From contig OU964922.1 of assembly GCA_918807975.1 (NCBI GenBank), forward strand, positions 16,666,329-16,730,328: a stretch of 64,000 bases of DNA. The letters run 5' to 3'. Numbering within the stretch: the first letter of the stretch is position 1; each line of letters starts with the position of its first letter. The notes under the pieces are model-generated. The model did no database searches. It was not told the DNA's origin and saw nothing but the letters and a program-made list of their open reading frames with translations. The DNA is from Aplidium turbinatum (taxonomy: Eukaryota > Chordata > Ascidiacea > Aplousobranchia > Polyclinidae). Positions 22,510 to 33,640 of this stretch are shown one piece after another. The translations under genes and the position numbers were made by a program.

Positions 22510-24260
22510 ATGGCTGATGAGGAGGTTAGTGGTTCTACACCTGAGGTTCAATTGGGTGCTAGCAATGCTCCACATAATACTCAGGAGGGTAGTGATTCGT
22601 CGTCTGCTGTTGAATCACAAAGTGAGTCTGCTGAATCGAGTCATGGCAGTGATTCAGCAGTGGTAATTAAAAATTTAAAGAGAAAGTTATATCAAGTGCA
22701 GGTAAAGGTCGCTGCACTTAAAAGAAAATTTAAAGCTTTGCAGTCTTAGCCTAACACTCTGCACTTGATAGCAACATTAGAAAAGGAAGTTGATGATTAC
22801 TGGGAAGAGATTTCAGTACTGCATGTTGAAATCTTGGACCAGGAGTCGGCGTCAACAGAAAATTTAGAACTAAAAGCTGATCAGATTGAAGACTTAATTT
22901 GTAAATTGAAAGAGAGTTGTTTGCTTGCTGTAAAAACTCCCAGTGGTGAAGATAGGTCTTCAGGTTCTTCAATTCAATCTGCGGAGAACCATAATGAACC
23001 TCGTCCGATACTAACTGGGGGGTTTGTTTCGGAGCGTCCCTTTGTGCCACCATCAGAAAATGTTAGAGAGACCAGTAAACCTTCAACATCTAGAGGCATG
23101 CCGAATCACCTAGAGCATCCACCTACTGTTTCCAAGGTTGAGCAGAGAAAGTCTGAATTTTCACAGGCTAGGTACAGTGGTCAGGCTTTAAATCCTGATG
23201 CTTACCCCTATGCTGCAAGGCCTACGGTGGTAGAAGAGGTGGTCCAAGGGAATGCCAGTGTGTGTCATCCCCTGGCATATCGTGGACCTATCTCGGCTCC
23301 ACCTGCTCCTAGGTTAGTATTGGATAAATTTGATGGGGATGTCATAAAGTTCTGGGATTTCAAGAAGAGATTCAGGCGCCATGTCGAGGAAGTGTACCCG
23401 TATTTTGAGGACCGTATGGCGTTTTTAGAAAACATGTGCATAGGGAAAGCCCATGAAGTTATAGCTGGCCTGAGTTGTCTCATCAGCAGTGAGGAGGCCT
23501 ACATCAAAGCCTGGTCGCGTCTGGAGCAACGATTTGGTGATTCAAGAAAACTGATGCTTCGGTTGCGACAGGAACTTCTTGAGGGCCCTCCTATAAGGGA
23601 AGGTGATGCGGAAGCATTGCTTCAGTTAAGTGACCGTATGTACCGATGTGAGGTGAGCTTTCAAGGTTGGGATAAGGCCTGGATGCTAGATATCCAGGAC
23701 CTAATGCATGGCCTCTTTGAAAGATTGCCTTACAAGGTGCGGTCACAATTTGTTGCTGTAAGCAATGATAGAGGTGGAGGGACCTTTGTGGATTTAAGGC
23801 TTCTCACTGAAAGGGCGGCGTCAGAAGCTGAAAGTGAGTACGGCCTGTTGCTGAGTAAAAAGAAGGAAAGGGGGCTTGGTCAGCAGCAAACGAATACAGA
23901 ACATGGAGGTGGTAGAAAGTTTTGTGCTTCCCAGCAGGTGGTGAACCCCTCTGCTTCAGGCGCAAGGAGATTGTGGTCCTGTGTCTGCTGCCAAACGGAA
24001 CACCCGCTGTGGAAGTGCGATATGTTCCATGCTAAGACTGTTGATGGAAGAAGGGCCTTTGTTAAAGAAAAAAGACTGTGTTATGTTTGCTTACTGCCAG
24101 GCCATCAGGTTGCCCAGTGCAAAAGTAAACTATTTTGTCGAGAGTGCAGCCATAAGCACAACTCACTTTTGCACTACCGTAGGGATCGACAAAGTGAAGA
24201 AAGCTCTTTGGAAAATGAGGTAAAACCTAAAATAGTCTGTTCCACCAATTTAAAACAAAG
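22510..24260 (+). pseudogene. Young BEL/Pao gag region
   Basis: An acidic/serine-rich N-terminus and coiled-coil segments (KRKLYQVQVKVAALKRK; LEKEVDDYWEEI) are followed by the BEL gag core (LDKFDGDVIKFWDFKKRF) and a zinc-binding tail with CYVCLLPGHQVAQCKSK and FCRECSHKHN. Gag forms the particle shell and binds RNA. Fossil copy. Confidence 0.88.
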
Positions 24261-27200
24261 CGAGTGCACCATATTTAAAGTGGTTCCGGTGAAGGTTTGG
24301 GCGAACAACACTTCCAATTTTGTTCATACCTATGCCTTCATCGACGAGGGATCTAATGTTAACCTTTGCTCTTCAAGTTAAGCGGAGCGTCTGGGTGTGT
24401 CTCTTACTGCCACCAACATTGAGTTAGTCACAACAAATGCGACGTCAGCACTGAGCAAACGGGTAGATGGCATGGGTGTCCAAGGTGTGGATGAGAAGTC
24501 TGCCTTCATGTTAAATGATGTGTTTGTTGTAGATGAAGTTGTCGATGTTAGCAGCAGCATACCCAGTGCTGAATTAGTAGATGCATTTCCACATTTAAAA
24601 GGGTTAAACTTCCCTGTTTTAGAGGGAAAAAAGGTAGAATTGTTACTAGGGAGTGAGCTTCATCAAGCATTCCTGCTAAAGGATGTGGTTCAAGGAAAGC
24701 CTGGTGAGCCATGTGGGTTGCGTACGGTTTTGGGTTGGACTGTATATGGTGCCAATAGTGGGGACAAAGAGCTGCAAGTTGTGCCACGCGTCATGGTGAA
24801 CTTTGTTGAAGGTCGAGAGAAAAACGAAGAGTCATGTGAGCAGATCCTTAAGATCTTAGCTCAGGATTTCAATGACTGTAACGATGTGGCGAACCAGCGT
24901 GCTCTTTCTCAGGAGGATAAACAGGCACTTGGGACTTTGGAGAGGACGGTAAAGAAGGTAGATGGTCATTATTCCGTTGGCTTATTGTGGAAAGGAGATT
25001 ACCCACATTTGTCAGACAGCAGGAAATTGGCTGAAAGGAGGCTATACTGTATAGTCTGCAAAGAAAATTCCTTTCAAATCCTGATTTATTGCAAAAGTAC
25101 TCACACAAAATGTCTGAATATGTCACTAAGTGTGCTAAGCCTGTTCCTAATGAGCAGCCAGCAAATGGTAAAACCTTTTTCCTTCCGCGTCACTGCACCT
25201 CTGAATCGGTAAAATTCAGAGTGGTGTTTGATTGCAGTGCTCGCAGCAATGGCAAGTCTTTAAATGACGAATTGCTACATGGTCCTGACCTCACCAATGA
25301 TGTCATTGGGGTCTTATTGCGGTTTCGACAACACCCTACAGCAATTATTGGTGATATTAAAGGCATGTTTTTTCAGGTTTTAGTGGAAGAGGAAGATAGA
25401 GATGCACTGCGGTTCTTGTGGTTTGAGAAGGGTGATGTGAGTCGGCATCCTGTTGAATATCGTATGAAGACCCACGTGTTCGGCGCCAAATCGTCACCTT
25501 GCTGTGCGGCATTTGCTCTGAGGAGGACGGCGATGGACAATCTTTCTGAGGCTGATGCGGCAACTACGGACACGGTAGAAAATAATAGTTATGTTGATGA
25601 TTGATGCATGTCTTGCACAACAGAAAGTGAAGCACTTAAATTAGTCACCCAGCTTCTCCGCTTACTGGCAACTGGTGGTTTTCATATAACCAAATTTGTG
25701 TCTAACAGTTGGAAGGTCCTGTCAACTATCCCTGAAGATGACCTGGCAGACGGTGTTGATTTAAGTGCAGGCAAGCTTCCGGTAACAAAAGCACTGGGGG
25801 TTGACTGGGATGTTGCCACAGACAAAATTCATGTTCGGGTGGGGATTGCTCAAAAGTGTATTACTCGGCGGGGCATCCTCTCAATGATAAATCAAACGTA
25901 TGATCCATTGGGGATTCTACAACCCTTTTTGCTAACAGCTAAAATAATCCTTCAAAAAGCCTGTTTTGCCAAATTGGGGTGGGATGAAGAGATAAATCTT
26001 TCTGATTTAAAGTTAAGTTGGGAAAAATGGTTAAATTTATTGCCTGAGACTGAGAACTTGAAGCTTGATCGTTGTATTTTGTGTGCTGGCAAGCAATTGG
26101 TTAGGATCGAGTTGCACAATTTTTCTGATGCCAGCTCAGTTGGTTATGGTGTTTGCTCGTATGCTAGATGCATGTATGCAGATGGCACAGTACAGTGTCG
26201 TTTTGTGATGGGCAAGTCACGTGTTGCATCTCTTAAAAGGGTAACAATTCCCAGACTGGAATTGGCAGCTGCAGTTCTTGCAGCCACGCTAAGTGTTGTT
26301 ATTTGTAAAGAGCTTGATTTTACATTCAATGGTGTATTTTTTTGGATGGATGCCTCAGTAGTGTTGCCGTACTTGCACAATACGTCCACATGTTTTGAAT
26401 TGTTTGTGGCCAATCGCATTGAAATGTTGCATACTCTTTCTTCAGTCGATCAATGGCGATTTGTACCTGGGGATCTCAACCCAGCTGATATTGGCTTTCG
26501 TAGTGTATTACCTGGTAAAATTGATCGCTTGTTTTCGTGGCTGAATGGACCGTCATTTTTGTTAACTAGTGAGGACAAATGGCCTCGGCAGCCTGATTTT
26601 TTGACTGATTCAGCCGAAGATGGCTCGGAAGTTTGTAAGAGACAATGCTCCGCCCAAGTTGCTTGTTCTGATTCTGAAGTCGTCCTGACCCCGCTGTTTG
26701 CACGGTACTCGGCTCTCCACAGGTTACAGCAAGCCGTTGCGTAGCTCATACGTTTCAAGGTCTATTTGCGCTGGAAGTGTTCTGCAGTTTCCTGTCCTCC
26801 TCCTGTCGGGTGTCTATCAGCTGAAGAAAGAAGAGAGGCACTAACAGCTATTCTTAAAGTCTCCCAAGCACAAGCCTTTCCAGGTGTGGTGGAGAAGCTC
26901 TTAAGTTCAGGTGCATCGGAAAGTTCTGTTGTCTCCATCACCGAAGCGCAGTTAACGGAGTGTGCTGAGCTACGAAAGCTACAATCGTTAAGTCCATTTG
27001 TGTCTTCAGGAGTGCTGCGTGTGGGAGGTCGGCTGCAAAATTCTTCTCTGGCCTTCGAAAACAAGCATCCTGTGTTATTACCTCACAACCACCCGGTAAC
27101 TGACCTGTTAATCAAGTTCCACCATGAGCGAGAGGGACACATGGGTGTTGGTCATGTGCTTGCCGACATGAACAGATCCTACTGGATTGTTAAAGGAAGG

Positions 27201-28170
27201 TCGGCTGTCAAGAAAGTTCTAATCAATTGTCCTACATGTCGCTTCTGGAAGGCCAGTACTGGCCGACAGCAGATGGCTAGTTTGCCCCAACAAAGAGTGG
27301 CAGAATCAACACCCTTCATTGCAATTGGTACAGATTTAATGGGCCCGATTATGGTGACTATTGGACGTAGTCGAGTGAAGAGATACATCTGCATCTTTAA
27401 CTGCATGACCACCAGGGCTGTGCATTTGGAAGTGGTCCCATCACTAAACACTGACGCTTTCATCCAAGCTTACAAGCGTTTTTGCAATCGCAGGAATGTG
27501 AGACCAACTGACATTTACATTTTACAGTGACAATGGTGGTAATTTTGTAGCTGCAGAAACCAAGTTAAAGGAGGTAACTTGGCATTTTAACCCGCCTCGT
27601 GCCTCACATCAAGGTGGCTTTTACGAAGTGTTTTTCAGAATCTTCAGGAAGATTTTTCGCTCTATTGTAGCTGAAGCCACCCTCGGAGAATTTGAATTGC
27701 TAACATACATGTCTGAGATCGAACGAATAATCAACAATCGTCCGATAACTGTTCTCCCGTCGTCTCCTGATGATATGGCTACTTTAAGCTCAAATGCTAT
27801 CCTTACTGGCACAGTTGCCGAAGAAAGTGAATCAGAAGACCTTTCCAAAGCTGACGTCTATCGCCGTTCGTGGAAGAAAACGCAGTATTTGACAAACATG
27901 TTTTGGGAGCAATGGGCAAAGCAATATCTGCCATTACTCCAGCCCAAGCAGAAATGGTTTGGTGCTTCACCGAACTTGCAACCTGGTGACTTGGTCCTGG
28001 TCAAAGACGGTCTGACAGAGAGAGGCCGGTGGCCTAAAGCAATCGTAATTGAAACTTCACCAGACAATGCTGGACTAGTGAGACGAGTACGTGTGCGCAC
28101 AGCGGATGGGTCGATTTTCATGAGAGACATTCGAAAGATTTGTTTGCTGGAGGACGCTATCAATCAATGA
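24260..28170 (+). pseudogene. Young BEL/Pao pol region (PR, RT, RNase H, IN)
   Basis: In order: protease region (AFIDEGSNVNL) and ELLLGSELHQAFLL-type block; RT (RVVFDCSARSNGKSLNDELL, IIGDIKGMFFQV, NSYVDD near 25600); NQTYDPLGILQPF; RNase H (HNFSDASSVGYGVCSY); H2C2 zinc region and integrase (VKKVLINCPTCRFWKA, IAIGTDLMGPI); and a C-terminal segment (LQPGDLVLVKDG). The order RT-RNase H-IN and the motif wording are BEL/Pao. The region is divided among several frames. Confidence 0.9.
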
Positions 28171-28918
28171 ACAGACATTTGTATTGGCTGCCTTGTGAGG
28201 CTTATGCTATATTGTAGGAGTAGTGTAACATTTTTATTAGTTTCTGTTTGCAGCGCGCGAGCGCTAGAGCCATAAGTACAGACTGTTTTGTGATTTCGTG
28301 TTTCAAATAAGTCAGTAGGTCTGCGTAGTACACGCAATGCTGTCATCGCTTCGGCTGCTTTCGTTTGTTAGTTTTTGTTTGTTAAATTAATATCTTGCAG
28401 CTCATGTACCTTTGATGCTACGATAGCGGTGCTGCTTACCATTTTGTGTTCTTTATTTCTTTAGGGTTCCCTTTTGGAACGCTATATAATTTGTGACTGT
28501 TTCTTTAAAGGCGCCATTGTTGCTTTAATTTAAATTAACGTCTTGCAGCTTTGTGCCATTAATGCAAAGTTAGTAGTAGGCTACCGTACTGCATTGCCAT
28601 TTTGTGTCATTGTTTATTTTGTGTTTTGTGACATCATTTGATGTAGCTGTTTTTTAGTTTAAAGGTGCCATCATTTTCAATTATCTTCCCTTTCAATTAA
28701 CATCTTGCAGTAGTGACGCAAGATAGTAAACTTTGGCTGCTTTACCAATTTGTGATACTGTTTATGTTCATTTTTGTAAGTATGTTAGTTTACGGTAATA
28801 TACTGTATATGTTAAGGAGTTATGTTGTGTCTTGTCACACATTCCATTCTTGGTTTTGGTGCTGTTTCTCTAGTTTTAAAAGCGCCATTATTATAACTGC
28901 CGCTTTTAGGGGTGGGAA
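28171..28918 (+). repeat. 3' non-coding region of young BEL/Pao with degenerate direct repeats
   Basis: Three diverged units spaced about 155 bp apart each contain TTAA(T/C)RTCTTGCAG (near 28389, 28541 and 28699), followed by a C-to-T-rich segment with CCATTTTGTG or CAATTTGTGATAC. They lie between pol and the right LTR. No gene is seen. Confidence 0.65.
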
Positions 28919-29327
28919 TGTTGGAAACAGCGATCTTTATTGTATCTCTCTTTGTGTATTTACCGCCACCTAGTGTGTTGATCCTGTATTTGGCAACTCT
29001 GTTTCTCGTACATTTTGCTGCCATGAGTTGTTTTTGTCTTTTCAATCGCCGGTGTTGGATCGCTCGGATGTGTGGTCTGGTCAATATTTTTTTGTAAATT
29101 GTTTGGTGCAGAGTCACTTAAAGTAAATCCCTGATCTCAATGATACGGTTGTAGATTCTCGGCTGGTACAGTGTTAGAAATTCGGTAGTACTAAATACTA
29201 ATTGCTGTGCCCCTGTAGATTCTCTAGTAGTCAGGTAGCTTTATTTTGGGTTTCTCTCGCATCGAACGATCAGCAAGACCCACCACACTAAGAAGAAATA
29301 TTTGGTAGGTACAGAATATTTCTTACA
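28919..29327 (+). repeat. Right LTR of young BEL/Pao element
   Basis: Partner of 21764-22172; same length, about six differences; preceded by a purine-rich tract and followed by GTTCT. Confidence 0.95.
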
Positions 29328-29520
29328 GTTCTCACCACTCGGCTAGGCAACCGGCACTCAATCTCGGTCCTGCTCTAATGCAGCCCACTTGCCTGAAACT
29401 TTGCGAACACTGTTGGGTTCCTTATTTGTAGGAAAACACACAAAGCAAAAGGTTGCAAGTATTGGCCAAGCTGTCGTTCTCACCACTCGACCGACCAGAT
29501 CGTCAGACCACGAGCGGTGA
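29328..29520 (-). mobile_element. SINE 5' head(s)
   Basis: On the minus strand, 29355-29328 reads GGTTGCCTAGCCGAGTGGTG, a tRNA A box continuing the SINE cut at 21763. About 29475-29500 holds a second A-box-like head (CGGTCGAGTGGTGAGAACG), with SINE-like body sequence between the two. This suggests two SINE insertions side by side or a dimeric SINE. Confidence 0.65.
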
Positions 29521-29559
29521 TTGCACCATTGCAAATTGGTCTTGCTGTTCAAGGACATC

Positions 29560-31225
29560 ATTTGTACAGGTCGAGATTTCTTGTTGATACTTTACAGTTT
29601 ACACTATATGGGATGTTGTTCTTCTTACGCAGAAGTCCTGAGGTTTGAAAAGAATGCAGCTGATTGTGTAGCGTCAGAATCCATTGTTCAAGAGAACATA
29701 GACCTACTCGAAAGTACAATGTTATTTGCAGCTGACAGTGTTGATCATAATATTATCACCCTGGATGGGAAGGGGACTTTCCACGGGATGGGAATGATTG
29801 CTGCCTTGACACCGGTTCAGAAAGCAAACCGTATGATTCTAAGGCACAATAGGCCTATATCACAACTTAACATGACAGAGAAGACTAGGATTGAAATCAT
29901 GCAACTCCGCTTTGCCAATGAAGCGCAGAGGACATCACTAGCTGGTTATGTACCTTTTTCTCAGGATCAAACCCTGAGAAATATTGTGAATGGTGTTGTG
30001 GCCGAAGATAACGTTAATGTACATGAACAAACAAAAAAATTATCGACTTAATCGATCAGTAAAACACTTTGGGGTAGCCTAAAGGTTGCGAAGTGATCAA
30101 TGCCCCAGGGGATGCTGATGTTCCGATTGCGAAGACTACTATGTTAGTGCAGTGTAACGCTCGACAACGTTGATTGGAGAAGACACAGATCTGTTTGTTT
30201 GTTTATCTTTATCCTGCATTGCGGGAAAGCGGACTTGAGCGCTATGCATCGGCGTACGCCTTCCGACGTACACCTGACCCACGCTGCAGCCGACGGCAAT
30301 GTCTGTTTCCGGTTGTCTACTCTATTTATGACTTAAATTTGGTACTACCCATTACTCGAAATCGATCACTGGGTAGAGGCAATTATCGTAAAGTTTCTTG
30401 CCCAGAGAAACAACAGCAAGTGCGGGTGGCTGTAGTCGAACATGCAGGCTCTCGACTGCGAGCCCAACGCGCTAACCATTCGGCCATTGCTGCCGACAAT
30501 CTGTTGGTCGTGCTTCTTCATTATGCGCAACAAGCAAACAAAGATCTATATTTTCGTTCCGACAAGGGAAATGCTGACAAAGTGTATCATATAAACGAAC
30601 TGAAAATGGTGATGGGTGCAGAATTATGTTCCCAGTTACTTTTTCTACATGCCTATTGCCTACACTGGATGTTACACAACATCAAGAGTCTTTTGTGTGG
30701 GTAAGAAAATCTGTCTTTCACAAGCTGGTAAATGGTGATGCAGTGATGCTACTCTGAAAGACTGTGCCAATTACTTCCTTCTTCCAAAGCAGACAGCAGC
30801 ATCCATTGTGAACAAAGATTGTCAAGCGATGGCTGTGATTTTTGGGGGCACGCGGACGGATTCCCTCTCGTCATTGCACTACAGAGTACTAAGAAAAAAA
30901 GTCGTCTCTTCCCAATCATTTGTGACACCAGAACACCTACAACCTACTGAGTCATCAACAAAATTTCACTGTCCAAGGGTTTACTACCAAATAATGGTCT
31001 GACTAGGACAGGAGAGTGATATGGAAACTTGCGGGTGGGGTTGGAAACTGGAAGGAAGTCAGTTTGTGACAACAGAGTCGGACATGAATGCGGACCCAGA
31101 TTCCCTCTTATAGATTATCCACTGCAACTGCACAACTGCCTGTAGCACAGCCAGGTGTAGCTGTAGGCAGAATAATCTACCCTGTACCTCAGCATGTGGA
31201 CAGTGCAACTTGATGCCTGTGACAA
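29560..31225 (+). pseudogene. PIN/CXC-family transposon protein, nuclease and Cys-rich part
   Basis: Landmarks in order: AADSVDHNIITLDGKGTFHG (about 29730) and MIAALTPVQKANR; NAPGDADVPIAKTT (about 30098); LIGEDTDLFV (about 30170), then a SINE insertion, then DLYFRSDKGNADKVYHI; TPEHLQPTESSTKFHCPRVYYQ (about 30920); and a cysteine cluster CNCTTACSTARCSCRQN and CTSACGQCN (about 31125-31215). GDAD and GEDTD fit the acidic metal-binding motifs of FEN1/XPG-type PIN nucleases; the C-terminal cluster resembles TSO1/tesmin CXC repeats. Frames are broken, so this copy is dead. Not a host gene on present evidence: it sits between the TIRs of Element I. Confidence 0.72.
30195..30500 (-). mobile_element. 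tRNA-derived SINE inside the PIN motif region
   Basis: On the minus strand the head reads ATGGCCGAATGGTTAGCGCG (A box region), followed by a B-box-like TGTTCGACTAC, then GGGCAAGAAACTTTACG and ATTGCCTCTACCCAG, a body motif widespread in invertebrate SINEs. It interrupts the PIN/CXC gene immediately after the GEDTD codons. Exact ends and duplication are unclear. Confidence 0.7.
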
Positions 31226-31435
31226 TACGTAGGCTACAATCAGTCGTTACTGGGTGAAGATGATGACCAGGACTTATTAAGCAACTGAATGTAAATAACT
31301 TAATAAGTGATCTGCGATTCTTGTACTGCCAGTGTTTCACTATTGGTTTTGTTTCATATAACTTAATAAGTCTTTCCATTAAACTAATTAGTTAATTTCA
31401 TTTTGAATTGTTTTAATGAATTCCTTACCACCTTA

Positions 31436-31625
31436 AACCTAGGGATAGACGCCAGAATTAGAGCTCTAGCATGAATATTACGTGAATTATTGTCACTGTA
31501 CTGTTTTGGCGGCCATCTTGAAAATGACAACTTTCCGGTGCTCTGATTCTCCTAGATTTTTAATATATTATTCTTGATGATAAATACTAGAAAAAACGTT
31601 GGAAAACCTTTTGTAGGAATTTTTT
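31436..31625 (+). repeat. Single copy of the Element II satellite module
   Basis: GGATAGACGCCAG ... TACTGTTTTGGCGGCCATC followed by TTGAAAATGAC and AACTTTCCGG matches the last satellite monomer and downstream flank of Element II (about 48830-49015). It occupies the same position, downstream of the CXC cluster. Confidence 0.75.
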
Positions 31626-31745
31626 GGGGTCAAACCATATATGACCTGACTATAAGTGAACAAAATTATCGTTTTTGGAACTATTATACATTATAGCGTA
31701 CCTAGGCTATTATATAATATTTTATTAATGTCACTTCGTTTAAAG

Positions 31746-32581
31746 CAGGGGTGGGGAACCTTTTTAGTATTGCGGGCCACATAAAATGAGAAATAACACA
31801 GGCGGGCCACTAAAAATTTCGAAATTTTATTTACAGATAAAAAATGCAGGGAAGTAGACAATGATTTATTTCACTTTCACAGCTAGTGGGATGGCTGAAA
31901 GTTTTTATTTTTGGTGAGTCGTGTGATGTCTGCGGACACGGAAGATGTTGCAACTTTTAACTGCATCACGTTTTTATCAGTCAGTCTGAAGCGAAGTCGA
32001 ATTTTTGTTAGATTCAATTTGGAAAAAAAAATTGCTCACGAAAGTAGGTGCTTCCAAACAGAGACACATATTTCAAAGCATGTTTCCGCATGACTGAAAA
32101 ATCATCAGCATTTAGGCTATGTAGCGTTGATAAAAGTTGAGCAGTGGAATGTTTTGGTAAACTTACATCGCTTTCAACGTACCGTCACTCTGGAGCTCTA
32201 CTATTTCATGTTGGAAGTTACTAAGAATATCAGTTGCAACCACATTACAAGGAGAGGCAAAAATATCTAACTTCATTTCTTTACTCTTTATGTCCAACAA
32301 TCTTGCTTTAAGTCTCTTTTGTTGACTCTGGTGACATATCACACTCTTCCAATCTGCCTTGAGCCAGCATGGAAGCAGTACGGCTCATAAAATCACATGG
32401 AACCCTGTCAAGTAACCCATGTTGATGCGTAATCTGCTGCAAGCGGAGATAGCGAATAATTATTAAGTCTCTTTTGAGCTGTTGTTCCAATATACTTTGG
32501 GTAAAGAAATTTTGACGCGGGCCACATGGAAAAGTCACGCGGGCCGCATTCGGCCCGCGGGCCGCAGGTTCCCCACCCCTG
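31746..32581. mobile_element. Non-autonomous hAT, TSD GTTTAAAG
   Basis: The ends CAGGGGTGGGGAACCT and AGGTTCCCCACCCCTG are perfect inverted repeats flanked by the perfect 8-bp repeat GTTTAAAG (31738-31745 and 32582-32589). GCGGGCCAC motifs are found at both subterminal regions. No transposase. Confidence 0.94.
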
Positions 32582-32699
32582 GTTTAAAGCCAAATATAGT
32601 TGTTATTGAGTACCTACTTGCTTATTAATTGTGACAATGATAATATCATATTTTAAAGAAGCCGTAGTATGACGATACTTCGGAAAAATATTCAAATTT

Positions 32700-32892
32700 T
32701 ATTTATCCGCCAACTTGGAAAAAAAATGGCGGATTTTCAAAAAAAGCGGATAACATTTTTTCACCAAAAGATTTTCACGGGGATTTTTTTTTTGGTCAAT
32801 GTACATAATCAACAGAAACAATGTGCAAAGTTTCAACTTTACACCAATTAAGTCAAGGTTCGGCCCTTTTTTTCGCTTCAACGACTGGACTA
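32700..32892 (-). repeat. Element I right TIR
   Basis: Inverted partner of 20249-20430, with small length differences close to the end (a longer A/G run before GGCCGAACC). It ends GACTGGACTA and is followed by the AAG duplication. Confidence 0.85.
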
Positions 32893-32895
32893 AAG

Positions 32896-33500
32896 GTGCA
32901 TTTATCACTGCTTCCACATCACCATACAGTTCGTCAGTAACTAAGGATTGGATATTATATTTAACCAGATCAGAGTATATTTCTTGTTTGCCTGCTAGAG
33001 TGTCGATGCGGAAAGAGACATTATCTGCGGCTTTTAGAGCTGAGAGCCTGGGTCGTGTTGACAGTAAACCAGAGTGGTCTCTCCATTAGATGGGTTTATG
33101 ACCCGCACAGCCGTGACACGATTAAACACTGCCCTCTTATGAGCGATGCTTACACTACGATTAGTGACGACAGGTGCCGTTCTAAGACCATTGCCACTGC
33201 CCGATGTTCCTTGAGGATTCACATAGGCGTCGTGCAGTAGATAATAGTGCTTAAATCGGAAATGTTCGCCGCAGCGTCTACAATTACATGATTGGGTGCA
33301 GTTTTTTGCTTCGTGTCCTAGACGTAGGCAGTTTAGACAACGACCAGTCGTGGCGATGACATCCCGGGGTCGCGACGGCGTCAAGTTTAGGAACTCGGGA
33401 CAATTGGGTAGTCTGTGACGCTCTTGCTTATTCCTACTCTCACAATAGATACAGAGTATGTCCTTCCTCGTACCCTCAAAAGAGCGGCCAGTGATGGGCA
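32896..33500 (-). pseudogene. Old BEL/Pao gag zinc knuckles and protease start
   Basis: Contains LCIYCESRNKQERHRLPNC, GRCLNCLRLGHEAKNCTQ and CNCRRCGEHFRFKHYYLLH, the Cys/His arrangement at the end of BEL/Pao gag, followed by VYCQHDPGSQL at the protease. It is cut by Element I at its downstream side. Fossil. Confidence 0.85.
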
Positions 33501-33640
33501 TTATCGGCGATAATTATCGGCGATGAATTTTTATCGCTTATCGTTATTGCTCAATTATTTTTTCAGTTATCGTTATCGCCAAAGGCAATATTTGATTATC
33601 GCCGATAATTAATCGCCGATAAATTTTATTTCGGATCAAC
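33493..33640. mobile_element. hAT-like MITE end with GATAA repeats
   Basis: CAGTGATGGGCATTATCGG starts at about 33492 and is followed by alternating GGCGATAATTATCGG and its inverse up to about 33632. The left terminus looks hAT-like but I could not find the matching right end or a duplicated octamer, so only one end is called. Confidence 0.4.

Larger units (their letters stand above)
21764..29327 (+). mobile_element. Young BEL/Pao LTR retrotransposon
   Basis: Two 409-bp LTRs (TG...CA) flanked by the 5-bp repeat GTTCT (21759-21763 and 29328-29332), the usual duplication length for BEL/Pao. The interior reads gag, protease, RT, RNase H and integrase in BEL/Pao order on the plus strand, and a purine run (GGGGTGGGAA) precedes the right LTR. 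I count about six differences between the LTRs, so insertion is recent. The coding region is split into about six open stretches; the copy is broken. Confidence 0.95.
20249..32892 (+). mobile_element. Element I: 12.6-kb long-TIR DNA transposon with PIN/CXC gene
   Basis: The left end TAGTCCAGTCGTTGAAG and the right end CTTCAACGACTGGACTA begin inverted repeats of roughly 180 bp that also share TTGACTTAATTGGTGTAAAG. The 3-bp repeat AAG flanks it (20246-20248 and 32893-32895). It carries a decayed plus-strand gene of the PIN/CXC family in two parts (20344-21520 and 29560-31225). Between them lie a SINE split by a young BEL/Pao copy. A further SINE and a hAT are also inside. Without these the element would be roughly 4 kb. 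It sits in the old BEL/Pao element. Academ-like affiliation is my inference. Confidence 0.8.

Noticed and set aside
20344-31225. PIN/CXC sequence as a host gene with introns
   Set aside because: It lies between matched TIRs with a 3-bp duplication, its frames are broken, and the gaps are transposon insertions rather than introns.
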